A stretch of 64,000 nucleotides of DNA. It comes from Dokdonella_A sp964582225. Lineage in GTDB: Bacteria; Pseudomonadota; Gammaproteobacteria; Xanthomonadales; Rhodanobacteraceae. The notes beneath the pieces are model-generated. The model had not been told where the DNA came from and made no database searches. It was given only the letters and a program-made list of their open reading frames with translations. The translations under genes and the position numbers were made by a program. Of the stretch, positions 44,681-53,323 are shown piece by piece. The stretch is taken from the NCBI GenBank assembly GCA_964582225.1, contig CAZORA010000008.1, positions 1 to 64,000 on the forward strand, read 5' to 3'. How positions within the stretch are numbered: position 1 is the stretch's first letter; each line of letters begins with the position of its first letter.

Positions 44681-44689
44681 GCGCTCGCG

Positions 44690-46057
44690 ATGAGCTCCGC
44701 ACCCGTAGACACTCCGGCTACCACACTGCCGCTGTTGATGGAGGCAGAAGCGACCCGCGTCTTCGCCTGGCGTAGCGGGCAAGCGGTCACGGTCGACGCC
44801 TTTCTGGCGGACGTCGCCACCGTGGCCGCGCAGCTGCCGGACGCGCCAGAGGCAGTCAATCTCTGCGCCAACCGCTACGCCTTTCTGGTGGCCTTCTGCG
44901 CGTTGCTCGTGCGCCGCCAAACCAATCTGCTACCGCCCTCACGCGCGCCGCTGGTGCTGGGGGAAATCCTTGCTGCGCACGAGGGCAGTTACGCCCTGAG
45001 CGACGCGCTGCGTGCGCCAGCGCCGACCGCCACTGTGCTGCTGTCGGTTCTGGACGGCACGGGGCAGGCGCCCGGCTCGGTGCCCCTCATCGGTGGCGCG
45101 CAGCTCGCGGTGATCGGCTTCACTTCCGGCAGCACCGGGCAGCCCGGCGCCAATCGGAAACCGTGGCGCTCACTCCGGCGTGCCGGACTTCAGGACGTCG
45201 CGGCGGTGCTCGACGCGCTCGCGCCGGCGCCGGGAACGATCACTCAGATCGTCGCCACGGTTCCGCCGCAGCACATGTACGGCATCGAAATGTCGGTGTT
45301 GTTGCCGCTGCTCGGCCCGTTTGCGGTATCCGATCGACATCCGCTGCTGCCCGCCGACGTTGCCGCGGCGCTGGCGGAGGTGCCGGCACCGCGGCTGCTG
45401 GTCAGCACCCCGGTGCACCTGCAAGCGCTGCTGCGCGCCGGCGTGGAGCTGCCGCCTCTCGAGCTCGTCGTCTCGGCCACCGCGCCGCTCGCACGAGAGC
45501 TCGCGGCGAGCGTCGAGGAGCGCTTCGCCACGCGGGTGTTCGAGGTGTTCGGCTCCACCGAGACCTGCGTCATCGCGCACCGCTTCAGCGCGCGCGAGGA
45601 GCACTGGCAACTCCAGGAAGGAGTCCGCCTGCGGCCCCTGGAAGATGGCACCGTCGTGGAGACGCCGGCGCTGGAGCGGCCGGTGAAGCTCGCCGACCAG
45701 ATCGAGCTCTTGCCGGCGCGACGCTTCGCGCTGCGCGGGCGGCAGGCGGACCTGCTCGAAATTGCCGGCAAGCGGGCTTCTCTCGCCGACCTCACGCGAC
45801 GCCTGCTGGCGCTGCCGGGCGTCACTGACGCGGTCGTGTTCCAGACCGACGACTGCGACGCGTTGGGCGTGCGCCGGATCGCCGCGCTGGCGGTTGCGCC
45901 GGAGCGCAGCGAAGCGGAACTGCTAGCCGCGCTGCGCGCGGCGATCGATCCCGCCTTCCTGCCGCGGCCGCTGCGGATGGTCGCGGCGCTACCGCGCAAC
46001 GAGACCGGCAAGCTGCCGCGCCAGGCGCTCATCGCGATGCTCCGCGAACGTCGCTGA
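44690..46057 (+). CDS. AMP-dependent synthetase/ligase (acyl- or aryl-CoA/ACP ligase-like)
   Basis: 455 aa, shorter than typical acyl-CoA synthetases (500-650 aa). The adenylation-forming core has the P-loop TSGSTGQPGANRKPW near residue 145 (Gly where the usual motif has Lys), the VFGSTETCVIAHR segment and the C-terminal catalytic Lys in NETGKLPRQAL. Close in style to the AMP-ligases of xanthomonadin and aryl-polyene clusters, which activate hydroxybenzoate-like or fatty starters. No dehydratase, ketosynthase or carrier protein is nearby, so it is an orphan here. It begins nine bases after tsaC and is likely co-transcribed. Confidence 0.82.
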   Translation: MSSAPVDTPATTLPLLMEAEATRVFAWRSGQAVTVDAFLADVATVAAQLPDAPEAVNLCANRYAFLVAFCALLVRRQTNLLPPSRAPLVLGEILAAHEGSYALSDALRAPAPTATVLLSVLDGTGQAPGSVPLIGGAQLAVIGFTSGSTGQPGANRKPWRSLRRAGLQDVAAVLDALAPAPGTITQIVATVPPQHMYGIEMSVLLPLLGPFAVSDRHPLLPADVAAALAEVPAPRLLVSTPVHLQALLRAGVELPPLELVVSATAPLARELAASVEERFATRVFEVFGSTETCVIAHRFSAREEHWQLQEGVRLRPLEDGTVVETPALERPVKLADQIELLPARRFALRGRQADLLEIAGKRASLADLTRRLLALPGVTDAVVFQTDDCDALGVRRIAALAVAPERSEAELLAALRAAIDPAFLPRPLRMVAALPRNETGKLPRQALIAMLRERR

Positions 46058-46067
46058 TTCGACCCCG

Positions 46068-46107
46068 CAAAATAAAAGCCCCGAGAGCCAGGGGGAGCTC
46101 TCGGGGC
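46068..46107 (-). terminator. Minus-strand intrinsic terminator downstream of the AMP-ligase
   Basis: A perfect 11-bp stem (GCCCCGAGAGC at 46078-46088, GCTCTCGGGGC at 46097-46107) is followed on the minus strand by TTTTATTTT. On the plus strand no T-tract follows, so it is a poor terminator for the AMP-ligase. No minus-strand protein gene lies upstream. Confidence 0.7.
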
Positions 46108-46111
46108 GGGG

Positions 46112-46131
46112 AAGCCGGTCTGGGGAGGGAC
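46112..46131. other. Second hairpin in the 46.06-46.49 kb intergenic region
   Basis: CCGGTC-TGGGGAGG-GACCGG, perfect six-bp stem, immediately next to the terminator. The 435-bp gap 46058-46492 otherwise holds the promoter and Fur-like site of the iron transporter and no gene that I can support. Confidence 0.5.
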
Positions 46132-46381
46132 CGGATTCCGGGGTTCCACTCAGGGAGGTGAGCGAACCAGGGCGCCGTTGCGTGCGCCCGATGCCATAGA
46201 TCGGGTTCGGGAAGGAAAGTTTCCAGCGTGTCGCCGGCCGTGTTTAGCGCATGTTCATGCACATTGCACGGCCGCGGGCGGACTTCACGCACGCGGCGAG
46301 AATTCGGCTGTGCCGACGTCCTTCTCGGCGCGCGCTCGATTCCCTTCGCGTGGCGGAGCTCGCGGCTGGTGAGGGCGGGAA

Positions 46382-46414
46382 TTGCCGCTTGCGATCCAAA
46401 CGATTACCATTCTC
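46382..46414 (+). promoter_or_regulatory. Candidate promoter with Fur-box-like site for the iron ABC operon
   Basis: TTGCCG (46382-46387), 17-bp spacer, TACCAT (46405-46410), about 83 bp before the ABC ATPase ATG. GATTACCATTCTC at 46402-46414 overlaps the -10 and matches 10 of 13 positions of the Fur-box portion GATAATCATTATC. The other third of a full 19-bp box matches poorly. Confidence 0.5.
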
Positions 46415-46492
46415 AATTGATGCCGTGCAAGTCCTGCGCAGCGCGAAGGCCGGTAGGCGATACAAGCCACCGCCAGTGAGGAATTCCGGCAG

Positions 46493-47713
46493 ATGTTGGC
46501 CAGCCAACCCGAGATGTCGCCGCGCGTCGCCGCGCCGAATTTCACCCAGCCGGTCATGGCAGAGGCGGCCGCGCCGGCGTTTCGAATTCGCGGCTTGCGC
46601 CGTCGCTTCGGCAGCACGCCGAAGCCGGTCGAAGCGCTGCGTGGGGTCGATCTCGACGTGCCGCAGGGCGGCTTCATGGTGGTCGTCGGGCCGTCCGGTT
46701 GCGGCAAGACCACTCTGCTGCGCATTCTGGCCGGCTTCGAGCGGCCGGATGCGGGCGAGGTCTGGCTTGACGATCGCAAGCTGGCTGGTCCGGCCGTGTT
46801 CGTGCGCCCCGAGCGGCGACAAATTGGAATCGTGACCCAGGAAGGCTCGTTGTTTCCGCACCTGAGCGTGGCCGCAAACATCGCCTACGGGCTACCGGGC
46901 CTACGCTGGCGTGCTGCCGGTCGGCGGGCGCGCCGGACCCGGGTGGACGAGCTGCTGGAATGGGTGGGCCTGACCGGCTACGCAGCGCGGATGCCGGATG
47001 CGCTGTCGGGCGGCGAGCAGCAGCGGGTCGCGCTGGCGCGCGCCCTGGCGCCGCGGCCCAGAGCGGTGCTGCTGGACGAACCCTTCTCCGCGCTGGACGC
47101 GCGTCTACGCGTCGGGCTGCGCGAGGACGTGCGCCGCCTGCTGGCCGAACTGGGCACGACCGCGGTCCTGGTGACCCACGATCAGAGCGAAGCTCTGTCC
47201 CTTGCCGATCGGCTGGCGCTGATGCGCGCCGGCCGCGTGGTGCAGGAAGGCAGCCCGACCGAGGTCTATGCGCGGCCAGCGGATCCCGAAGCGGCGGCCT
47301 TCCTCGGCGAAGCGACGAGCCTGCCCTGCCGGCTGCTGGCCGAGCACGATGGCGGCTGGTGCATCAGCTGTGCCCTCGGCAACAGCTGGGTACCGGCGGC
47401 CTGCGTTCACTCGGGCGGCAGCGAAAACCGGCTGGTGCTGCGCCCCGAACAACTCGAGCTGGCCACACTCGGCGCGCCGGCGCAGGTCAACGCAGTGCGC
47501 TATTTCGGCCATGAAACCCTGCTGCAGCTCGCGCTCGAGGACGGCACGCCGATCCTCCTGCGCCTGCGCGACGAGCAGCCGCCGGCGCTCGGCGATCGAG
47601 TACGGCTGCGCCTGCGCGAACAGCGTGCCATGTGCGCGCTGCCGAATCCGCGAACGCTCCCGGCGCCGGCAATCCCACCCACGCAAACTTCTTTTGGAGA
47701 CCCCGTGCGATGA
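46493..47713 (+). CDS. fbpC: Fe3+-type ABC transporter, ATP-binding protein
   Basis: 406 aa. ABC domain (about 25-265) with Walker A VGPSGCGKTT, Q-loop TQEGSLFPHLSV, signature LSGGEQQRVALARAL, Walker B AVLLDEPFSALD and H-loop VTHDQSEALSL. A C-terminal TOBE-like domain (about 280-385) is typical of FbpC/AfuC/PotA proteins. First gene of a C-A-B operon; its stop overlaps the binding-protein start by four bases. Start ATG 46493 has GAGGA ten bases upstream. The iron assignment follows from the binding protein and the Fur-like site. Confidence 0.92.
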   Translation: MLASQPEMSPRVAAPNFTQPVMAEAAAPAFRIRGLRRRFGSTPKPVEALRGVDLDVPQGGFMVVVGPSGCGKTTLLRILAGFERPDAGEVWLDDRKLAGPAVFVRPERRQIGIVTQEGSLFPHLSVAANIAYGLPGLRWRAAGRRARRTRVDELLEWVGLTGYAARMPDALSGGEQQRVALARALAPRPRAVLLDEPFSALDARLRVGLREDVRRLLAELGTTAVLVTHDQSEALSLADRLALMRAGRVVQEGSPTEVYARPADPEAAAFLGEATSLPCRLLAEHDGGWCISCALGNSWVPAACVHSGGSENRLVLRPEQLELATLGAPAQVNAVRYFGHETLLQLALEDGTPILLRLRDEQPPALGDRVRLRLREQRAMCALPNPRTLPAPAIPPTQTSFGDPVR

Positions 47714-48792
47714 TCCGATCCATCCCTCTGACCGGCGTGCTGCGTCGCGCCGGACTGCTGTTGATCGCCTCGGCGGCGCTGGCCGTCGCCGCCTGCGCGC
47801 CCGACGCCGGCCCCGGTTCTGCCGAGCCGGCGGCAACAGCAGCTCCCACTGCGCCGGCAAAGCCGGGGCTGGTGCTCTATTCGGGACAGCACGAAGGCAT
47901 GGCACTGGCGTTGGCCAAGGCCTTCGAGCGCGATACCGGCATCCCGGTGCAGGTGCGCGTGGGCAAGGACGGCGCGCTCGCCAACCAGATTATCGAAGAA
48001 GGCGCGCGCGCGCAGGCCGACGTCTTCATCACCGAAGAGCCCGGCCCAATCGGGAATCTCGCTCGTCGCGGCCTGCTGCTGCCGGTGCCGGCGGCAACCC
48101 TCGCCAAGGCCGCCGCCGGCTTCGCGCCGGCCGATGGCCTGTGGCTGCCCTGGGCGGCCCGCTCGCGGGTCTATTTCTACAACCCGACGCTGATCGCGGA
48201 AAAAGACCTGCCGGCGAGCATCCTCGAACTGGCCGATCCGCGCTGGAAGGGGCGCTTCGCCTATGCACCGTCCGGCGCCTTCGTCTCGACCACCGCCTAT
48301 CTGCTGAAAAAGTTCGGCCCCGAGCGGACCCTTGCGTGGCTCAAGGCGATCCGCGAAAACGGCGTCAACGAGCAGAAAAACGGCAAGGTGCGCGACAGTG
48401 TGGAAGCCGGGCAGCACGCCTTCGGTCTGTCCAATCACTACTACTGGTACATCCTGGCGCGCAAGGCCGGCGGCGCGGACAAGCTGACTTCACGCGTGCA
48501 TTTCCTGAACAACGACGACGCCGGCGCGCTGGTGCTGGCTTCGGGCGCCGCGGTACTGACGAGCAGCACCCACCGCGAGCAAGCCCTGCAATTCCTCGAC
48601 TGGCTGATCTCGGCGCAGGGCGGACAGCAAATCGTGGCGCAATCGAGCCCGCAGTTCCCGCTCAATCCGCAGGTGAACAGCAGCTACGATTTGCCGCCGA
48701 TCGAGAAGCTCGAGTTCCCACATTTCGACCAGGGAGAGCTCGACAACGTGAACGAGGCCAGCGAGCTGCTCAAGCAGGCCGGCATCATCTGA
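47710..48792 (+). CDS. fbpA: Fe3+-binding ABC transporter lipoprotein
   Basis: 360 aa. Lipoprotein leader with VAAC lipobox near residue 32, then an Ala/Pro-rich linker. Class FbpA/FutA binding fold: LVLYSGQHEGMALALAKAFE at the N-terminus of the mature part, and a GLSNHYYWYILA segment near residue 240 with the paired Tyr that coordinate Fe3+ in the family. VFITEEPGPIGNLARRG and DPRWKGRFAYAPS are other family segments. Being lipid-anchored is less common than a soluble periplasmic form in Gram-negatives. It feeds Fe3+ to the FbpB permease encoded 30 bp downstream. Confidence 0.93.
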   Translation: MIRSIPLTGVLRRAGLLLIASAALAVAACAPDAGPGSAEPAATAAPTAPAKPGLVLYSGQHEGMALALAKAFERDTGIPVQVRVGKDGALANQIIEEGARAQADVFITEEPGPIGNLARRGLLLPVPAATLAKAAAGFAPADGLWLPWAARSRVYFYNPTLIAEKDLPASILELADPRWKGRFAYAPSGAFVSTTAYLLKKFGPERTLAWLKAIRENGVNEQKNGKVRDSVEAGQHAFGLSNHYYWYILARKAGGADKLTSRVHFLNNDDAGALVLASGAAVLTSSTHREQALQFLDWLISAQGGQQIVAQSSPQFPLNPQVNSSYDLPPIEKLEFPHFDQGELDNVNEASELLKQAGII

Positions 48793-48822
48793 AGCGGCGG
48801 CAGCACGGTCTCGCTAGCACCG

Positions 48823-50439
48823 ATGCCCGCCGACGCCGAGCCGAGCCGAGCCGCAGCCGCGCCTGATTTCTGGCAGCGGCTGCGCCCACGCGCGGGTCAG
48901 CGCGCGATTCCCCTAGCGCTGCTGTTTCCGGGTCTGCTGATCGGTGCCGCCGCGCTGGCGCCCACGGCCTATCTGCTGCTGCGCGAGGGCTTCCATTTCG
49001 CGCTGCTCCGTCACGAGCTGGCGTCGCCGACCACGCTGCCCCTGATCTGGAACACCGCCAAGCTGATGCTCGGCGTATGCGCCACGGTCGCGGTGCTGGG
49101 CGTGGGCCTGGCCGTGCTGGTCGCGCGCAGCAACCTGCCGGGCGGGCGCCTGTGGACGCTGCTGTTCACTCTGCCGCTCGGGGTGCCGACTTTCGTCGGC
49201 TCCTACGCCTGGCTGACTTTCAGCTATCAGCACTTCCCAGGCTCGCGCGCGATCTTCGGCCTCGGTGGCAGCATCCTGGTGATTTCGCTCGCCCTCTTCC
49301 CCTATACCTTCCTGCCCTGTCTGACCGCCTTGCGTCGGCTCGATCCAGCGCAGGAAGAGATCTCGCGCGCGCTCGGTCGGCGGCCGTTGAGCACCTTCTT
49401 GCACATCACCCTGCCGCAGCTTCGCGCCGCCATCGCCACCGGGCTGCTGATCACCAGCCTGCACGTCCTGGCGGAATTCGGCGCGGTGGAGATGCTGAGC
49501 TACCAGACCCTCACCACCGGCATCGTGCAGCGGGTGATGGTGCTCGGCGAGCCGGAAGCGGCGCGCGCCCTGGCCGTCGTGCTGGCGGCCGGCGCGCTGC
49601 TGGTGCTGGCTCTCGACCGCCTGCTGCGCGGGCGCGCCAGGCCGCTGCGGGTCGGCCAGGGCAGCGCACGTCCACCGCTGCGCTGGAGGCTCGGCTGGAG
49701 CAAACCGCTGTGGCTTGCGGCCTGTCTTGCGGTGGCCATCGCCTCGCTCGCGATTCCGCTTTGGGTGACGCTCAATGGCCTGCTGAACCCGCAGCTCGCG
49801 CAAACCGACTACCACTGGAGCGCGCTGCTGAGCGCGACTCTCAACACCGTGCAGTGGGCCGGCTGGGCGGCGCTGCTCGCGACCTTGGCCGCGCTGCCGA
49901 TCACGTTTCTGGTGGTGCGCCATCCCGGACGCTGGTCGCTCGCCTGCGAACGCTCGGTCTGGCTCGCGCATGCGCTGCCCGGTGTGATCTTGGCCTTGGC
50001 CCTGGTTTATCTGTCCGTGCACTGGCTGTATCCGCTGTACCAGACGCCAGCTCTGCTGGTGATCGCCTACGTCGTCATGTATCTGCCGCTCGCGGTTGGC
50101 ACCCAGCAGGTCGGCGTGGCGCAGGCTTCCGCGCGTCTGGACGAGGTCTCCCGCGCCCTCGGCCAGGGCCCGCTTTCCACCTTTGGTCGCGTCACCCTGC
50201 CGCTCGCCCTGCCGGCGATCGGCGCCGGCGCCCTGCTCGTCGCGCTGGATGCCGGCAAGGAGCTCACCACTACCCTGCTGCTGCACCCAACCGGCGCCCA
50301 CACGCTCGCCACCCGCCTGTGGGGCACGACCGAAGGCGAGGTGCTCGACTTCGCCGCTGCCGCGCCCTACAGCCTGAGCCTGCTCCTGATCGGCGCTGTC
50401 CCCGCGCTGCTGCTGGCGCGCGCTACGCTGAAGCAGTAG
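48823..50439 (+). CDS. fbpB: Fe3+ ABC transporter permease (fused double permease)
   Basis: 538 aa with about 12 hydrophobic segments. Two BPD-transp-1 domains in one chain (about 55-260 and 330-530), as in FbpB/SfuB. EAA loops are at EEISRALGRRPLSTFLHITLPQLRAAI (about 183-209) and DEVSRALGQGPLSTFGRVTLPLALPAI (about 437-463). Last gene of the operon; polA converges from the other side after 34 bp. Confidence 0.93.
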   Translation: MPADAEPSRAAAAPDFWQRLRPRAGQRAIPLALLFPGLLIGAAALAPTAYLLLREGFHFALLRHELASPTTLPLIWNTAKLMLGVCATVAVLGVGLAVLVARSNLPGGRLWTLLFTLPLGVPTFVGSYAWLTFSYQHFPGSRAIFGLGGSILVISLALFPYTFLPCLTALRRLDPAQEEISRALGRRPLSTFLHITLPQLRAAIATGLLITSLHVLAEFGAVEMLSYQTLTTGIVQRVMVLGEPEAARALAVVLAAGALLVLALDRLLRGRARPLRVGQGSARPPLRWRLGWSKPLWLAACLAVAIASLAIPLWVTLNGLLNPQLAQTDYHWSALLSATLNTVQWAGWAALLATLAALPITFLVVRHPGRWSLACERSVWLAHALPGVILALALVYLSVHWLYPLYQTPALLVIAYVVMYLPLAVGTQQVGVAQASARLDEVSRALGQGPLSTFGRVTLPLALPAIGAGALLVALDAGKELTTTLLLHPTGAHTLATRLWGTTEGEVLDFAAAAPYSLSLLLIGAVPALLLARATLKQ

Positions 50440-50473
50440 GGCGTCACGGCGGCGCAGCACGAGCTGCGGACAC

Positions 50474-53248
50474 TCAGTGCGCCTGGTCCCAGTTGGCGCC
50501 GACGCCGATGTCGACCAGCAGCGGCACCTTGAGCTTCGCCGCGCCCTGCATGCGCTCACGCACGCCGGCGCGGATCGACTCGACGCAGTCAGTGCGGACC
50601 TCGAACACCAGCTCGTCGTGTACCTGCATCAGCATCCGCGCCTGGTCCTGACGCGACTCGAGCCAGGCGTCCACCTCGATCATGGCGCGCTTGATGATGT
50701 CGGCCGCGGTGCCCTGCATCGGCGCGTTGATCGCGGCGCGCTCGGCGCCAGCGCGCTGGGCACCGTTACGGGAGTTGATGTAGTCCAGATACAGGCGTCG
50801 ACCGAACAGGGTCTCGACGTAGCCGTCGCGGTGCGCGCAGTCGCGCGCGCACTGCATGTATTCATGCACGCCTGGATAGCGCGAGAAATAGCGTGCCATG
50901 TACTCCTCGGCTTCGCCGCGGCTGACGCCGAGCTGGCGCGCCAGGCCGAAGGCGCCCATGCCATACATCAGGCCGAAGTTGATCACCTTGGCGGCGCGGC
51001 GCTGATTCGGGTCGACCTGCTCCGGCGGCACGCCGAAGACCTCGGCGGCGGTTGCACGATGTACGTCCTGGCCGTCGTGGAAGGCGGCCAGCAGGCCCGG
51101 ATCGGCGGACAGATGAGCCATGATGCGCAGCTCGATTTGCGAATAGTCGGCCGCGAGCACGCACCAGCCTTCAGGCGCGATGAAGGCCTGGCGGATGCGT
51201 CGCCCCTCGGCGCTGCGGGCCGGGATGTTCTGCAGATTCGGATCCGAGGAGGCCAGCCGTCCGGTGGCGGCGATCGCCTGCCCGTAGCTGGTGTGAACGC
51301 GGCCGCTGCGCGGGTTGACCATCGCCGGCAGCTTCTCGGTATAGGTACTGCGCAGCTTGGCGACGGCGCGATAGTCGAGCACCACGCGCGGCAGCTCGTG
51401 CCGATCGGCGATCGCCTCCAGAGCGTCCTCGTTGGTCGAAGGCTGACCCCCGGGCGTCTTGACGTGCACCGGCAGGCCAAGCTCCTCGAACAGCACGCTG
51501 GCGAGCTGGCGGGTGGAATCGAGGCTGAAGGGATGGCCGGCAAGCTCCTGCGCGCGACGGTCGAGCTCCTGCATGCGCCGAGCCAGCTCGCGGCTCTGCG
51601 CCTTGAGCGCCGCGACGTCGATCAGCACGCCCGCCTGCTCCATCCGCGCCAACACCGGCACCAGTGGGATTTCGATGTCTTCGTAGACCCGGCGCAGGCC
51701 GGGCTCGGCGGCGAGCCGCGTCCACTGGGCGAGGTGCAGACGCAGGGTGACGTCGGAGTCCTCCGCAGCATAGCGACAGGCGGTTTCGAGACCGACCTGG
51801 CTGAAGGGAATCTGTCGCGCGCCCTTGCCGGTGACGTCTTCATAGCGAATGGTCTCGTAACCCAGCACGCGCTTGGCCTGGGTGTCGAGGTCGTGGCGCC
51901 AGGTCGAATGCAGCACGTAGGACTCAAGCAGGGTGTCGTGAACGACGCCGCACACGCCGATACCGGCGCTCGCCAGCACGTTGAGATCGTATTTGCAATG
52001 CTGGCCAAGCTTGGGCCGCGCCGGGTCCTCGAGCAGCGGGCGCAGAGCGCCAAGCACGCTCGCTCGCGGCAACTGCGGCAGAACCCCTGGATAGTCGTGC
52101 CCGAGCGGGATATAGCAGGCCCGCTTCGGCTCGACCGCAAACGAAATCCCGACCAGCTCCGCCTGCGTGGAATCGAGCGAAGTCGTTTCGGTATCGAAGG
52201 CGATCAGCTCGGCCCCGCGCAGGCGTTCGAGCCAGGCCTCGAAGGCCGCCTGATCGACGATCAGCTCATAGCTGCCGTGGCCGCCGAGCTTGGCCGCCAC
52301 CTCTCCGGGCGCCGACGGGTCGCCGGCAAGGCGCGGAGACGGCGCAGCAACCGGCTGGACGGTCCTCGCGTCCGGCTGCGTCTGTGCCGCCTGGCCGCCG
52401 TCGAGGTCCCTCAGTGCGGCGTTGAACTCATAGCGGCGGTAGAGCTCGCGCAGGCGCTCGAGGTCGGGTGCGCGCAGGCTGAGATCGCGCGGCCCCTGCG
52501 CGAGCGGCACATCGGTCTTGATGGTGGCGAGGGTGCGCGACAGCGGCAGCTGGTCGAGCGCCGCGCGCAGGTTCTCACCCACCTTGCCGCCGATCTGTCC
52601 GGCGTGGGCGATTACCTGATCGAGGCTGCCGTACTCGCCGAGCCACTTGGCGGCGGTTTTCGGGCCGCACTTGGCGACGCCCGGGATGTTGTCGACGCTG
52701 TCGCCCATCAGCGCCAGATAGTCGACGATCTGATCTGGCCGCACGCCGAACTTTTCTTGCACGCCGACCTCGTCGAGCATGCTGTTCGACATGGTGTTGA
52801 CAAGCCGCACGTGCGGCCCGACCAGTTGCGCGAAGTCCTTGTCGCTGGTCGAGACCGTGACCTCGATGCCCTCGGCGGCGGCCTGCGTCGCCAGGGTGCC
52901 GATCACGTCGTCGGCTTCGACCCCGGCGACCCGCAACGTGGGGATGCCCAAGGCGTCGACGATCTCCAGCATCGGTTCGATCTGCGCCAGCAGAGCCTCG
53001 GGACTCGCGTCGCGGGTGGCCTTGTAGGCGGGATAGAGCGCGTCGCGGAAGGTCGGACCCGGCGCGTCCTGCACGAAGGCGATGTAGTCCGATCCCTGCT
53101 TCAGCACACTCCGCAGCATGTTGACCACGCCGTACAGCGCACCGGTCGGCTCGCCGCCGGAGTTGGTCAGCGGCGGCAGCGCGTGGAAGGCGCGGAACAG
53201 ATACGAGGAACCGTCGATGAGGACGAGGCGCAGACGTTCGGGCGACAT
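50474..53248 (-). CDS. polA: DNA polymerase I
   Basis: 924 aa. N-terminal 5'-3' exonuclease (about 1-280: LVLIDGSSYLFRAFHAL, VEADDVIGTLA, GDSVDNIPG). Middle 3'-5' exonuclease with an intact acidic motif FDTETTSLDS near 350. C-terminal A-family polymerase with DYSQIELRIMAHLS, RRAAKVINFGLMYGMGAFGL and motif C VHDELVFEV. Functions in Okazaki fragment maturation and repair. Start ATG 53248. Acetoacetate decarboxylase lies 76 bp upstream on the same strand. Confidence 0.97.
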   Translation of the reverse strand: MSPERLRLVLIDGSSYLFRAFHALPPLTNSGGEPTGALYGVVNMLRSVLKQGSDYIAFVQDAPGPTFRDALYPAYKATRDASPEALLAQIEPMLEIVDALGIPTLRVAGVEADDVIGTLATQAAAEGIEVTVSTSDKDFAQLVGPHVRLVNTMSNSMLDEVGVQEKFGVRPDQIVDYLALMGDSVDNIPGVAKCGPKTAAKWLGEYGSLDQVIAHAGQIGGKVGENLRAALDQLPLSRTLATIKTDVPLAQGPRDLSLRAPDLERLRELYRRYEFNAALRDLDGGQAAQTQPDARTVQPVAAPSPRLAGDPSAPGEVAAKLGGHGSYELIVDQAAFEAWLERLRGAELIAFDTETTSLDSTQAELVGISFAVEPKRACYIPLGHDYPGVLPQLPRASVLGALRPLLEDPARPKLGQHCKYDLNVLASAGIGVCGVVHDTLLESYVLHSTWRHDLDTQAKRVLGYETIRYEDVTGKGARQIPFSQVGLETACRYAAEDSDVTLRLHLAQWTRLAAEPGLRRVYEDIEIPLVPVLARMEQAGVLIDVAALKAQSRELARRMQELDRRAQELAGHPFSLDSTRQLASVLFEELGLPVHVKTPGGQPSTNEDALEAIADRHELPRVVLDYRAVAKLRSTYTEKLPAMVNPRSGRVHTSYGQAIAATGRLASSDPNLQNIPARSAEGRRIRQAFIAPEGWCVLAADYSQIELRIMAHLSADPGLLAAFHDGQDVHRATAAEVFGVPPEQVDPNQRRAAKVINFGLMYGMGAFGLARQLGVSRGEAEEYMARYFSRYPGVHEYMQCARDCAHRDGYVETLFGRRLYLDYINSRNGAQRAGAERAAINAPMQGTAADIIKRAMIEVDAWLESRQDQARMLMQVHDELVFEVRTDCVESIRAGVRERMQGAAKLKVPLLVDIGVGANWDQAH

Positions 53249-53323
53249 GAGCGCGGCCGGCAGCGGTGGCCGATCAGCTTGGCGCGCCGCCGTCGGCTTT
53301 GCAACGCGCCGCCCCGGCGGGGC

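Noticed and set aside
46029..46292. 87-codon minus-strand frame over the terminator region
   Set aside because: No ribosome site, no recognisable motif, and it overlaps both the end of the AMP-ligase and the hairpins.
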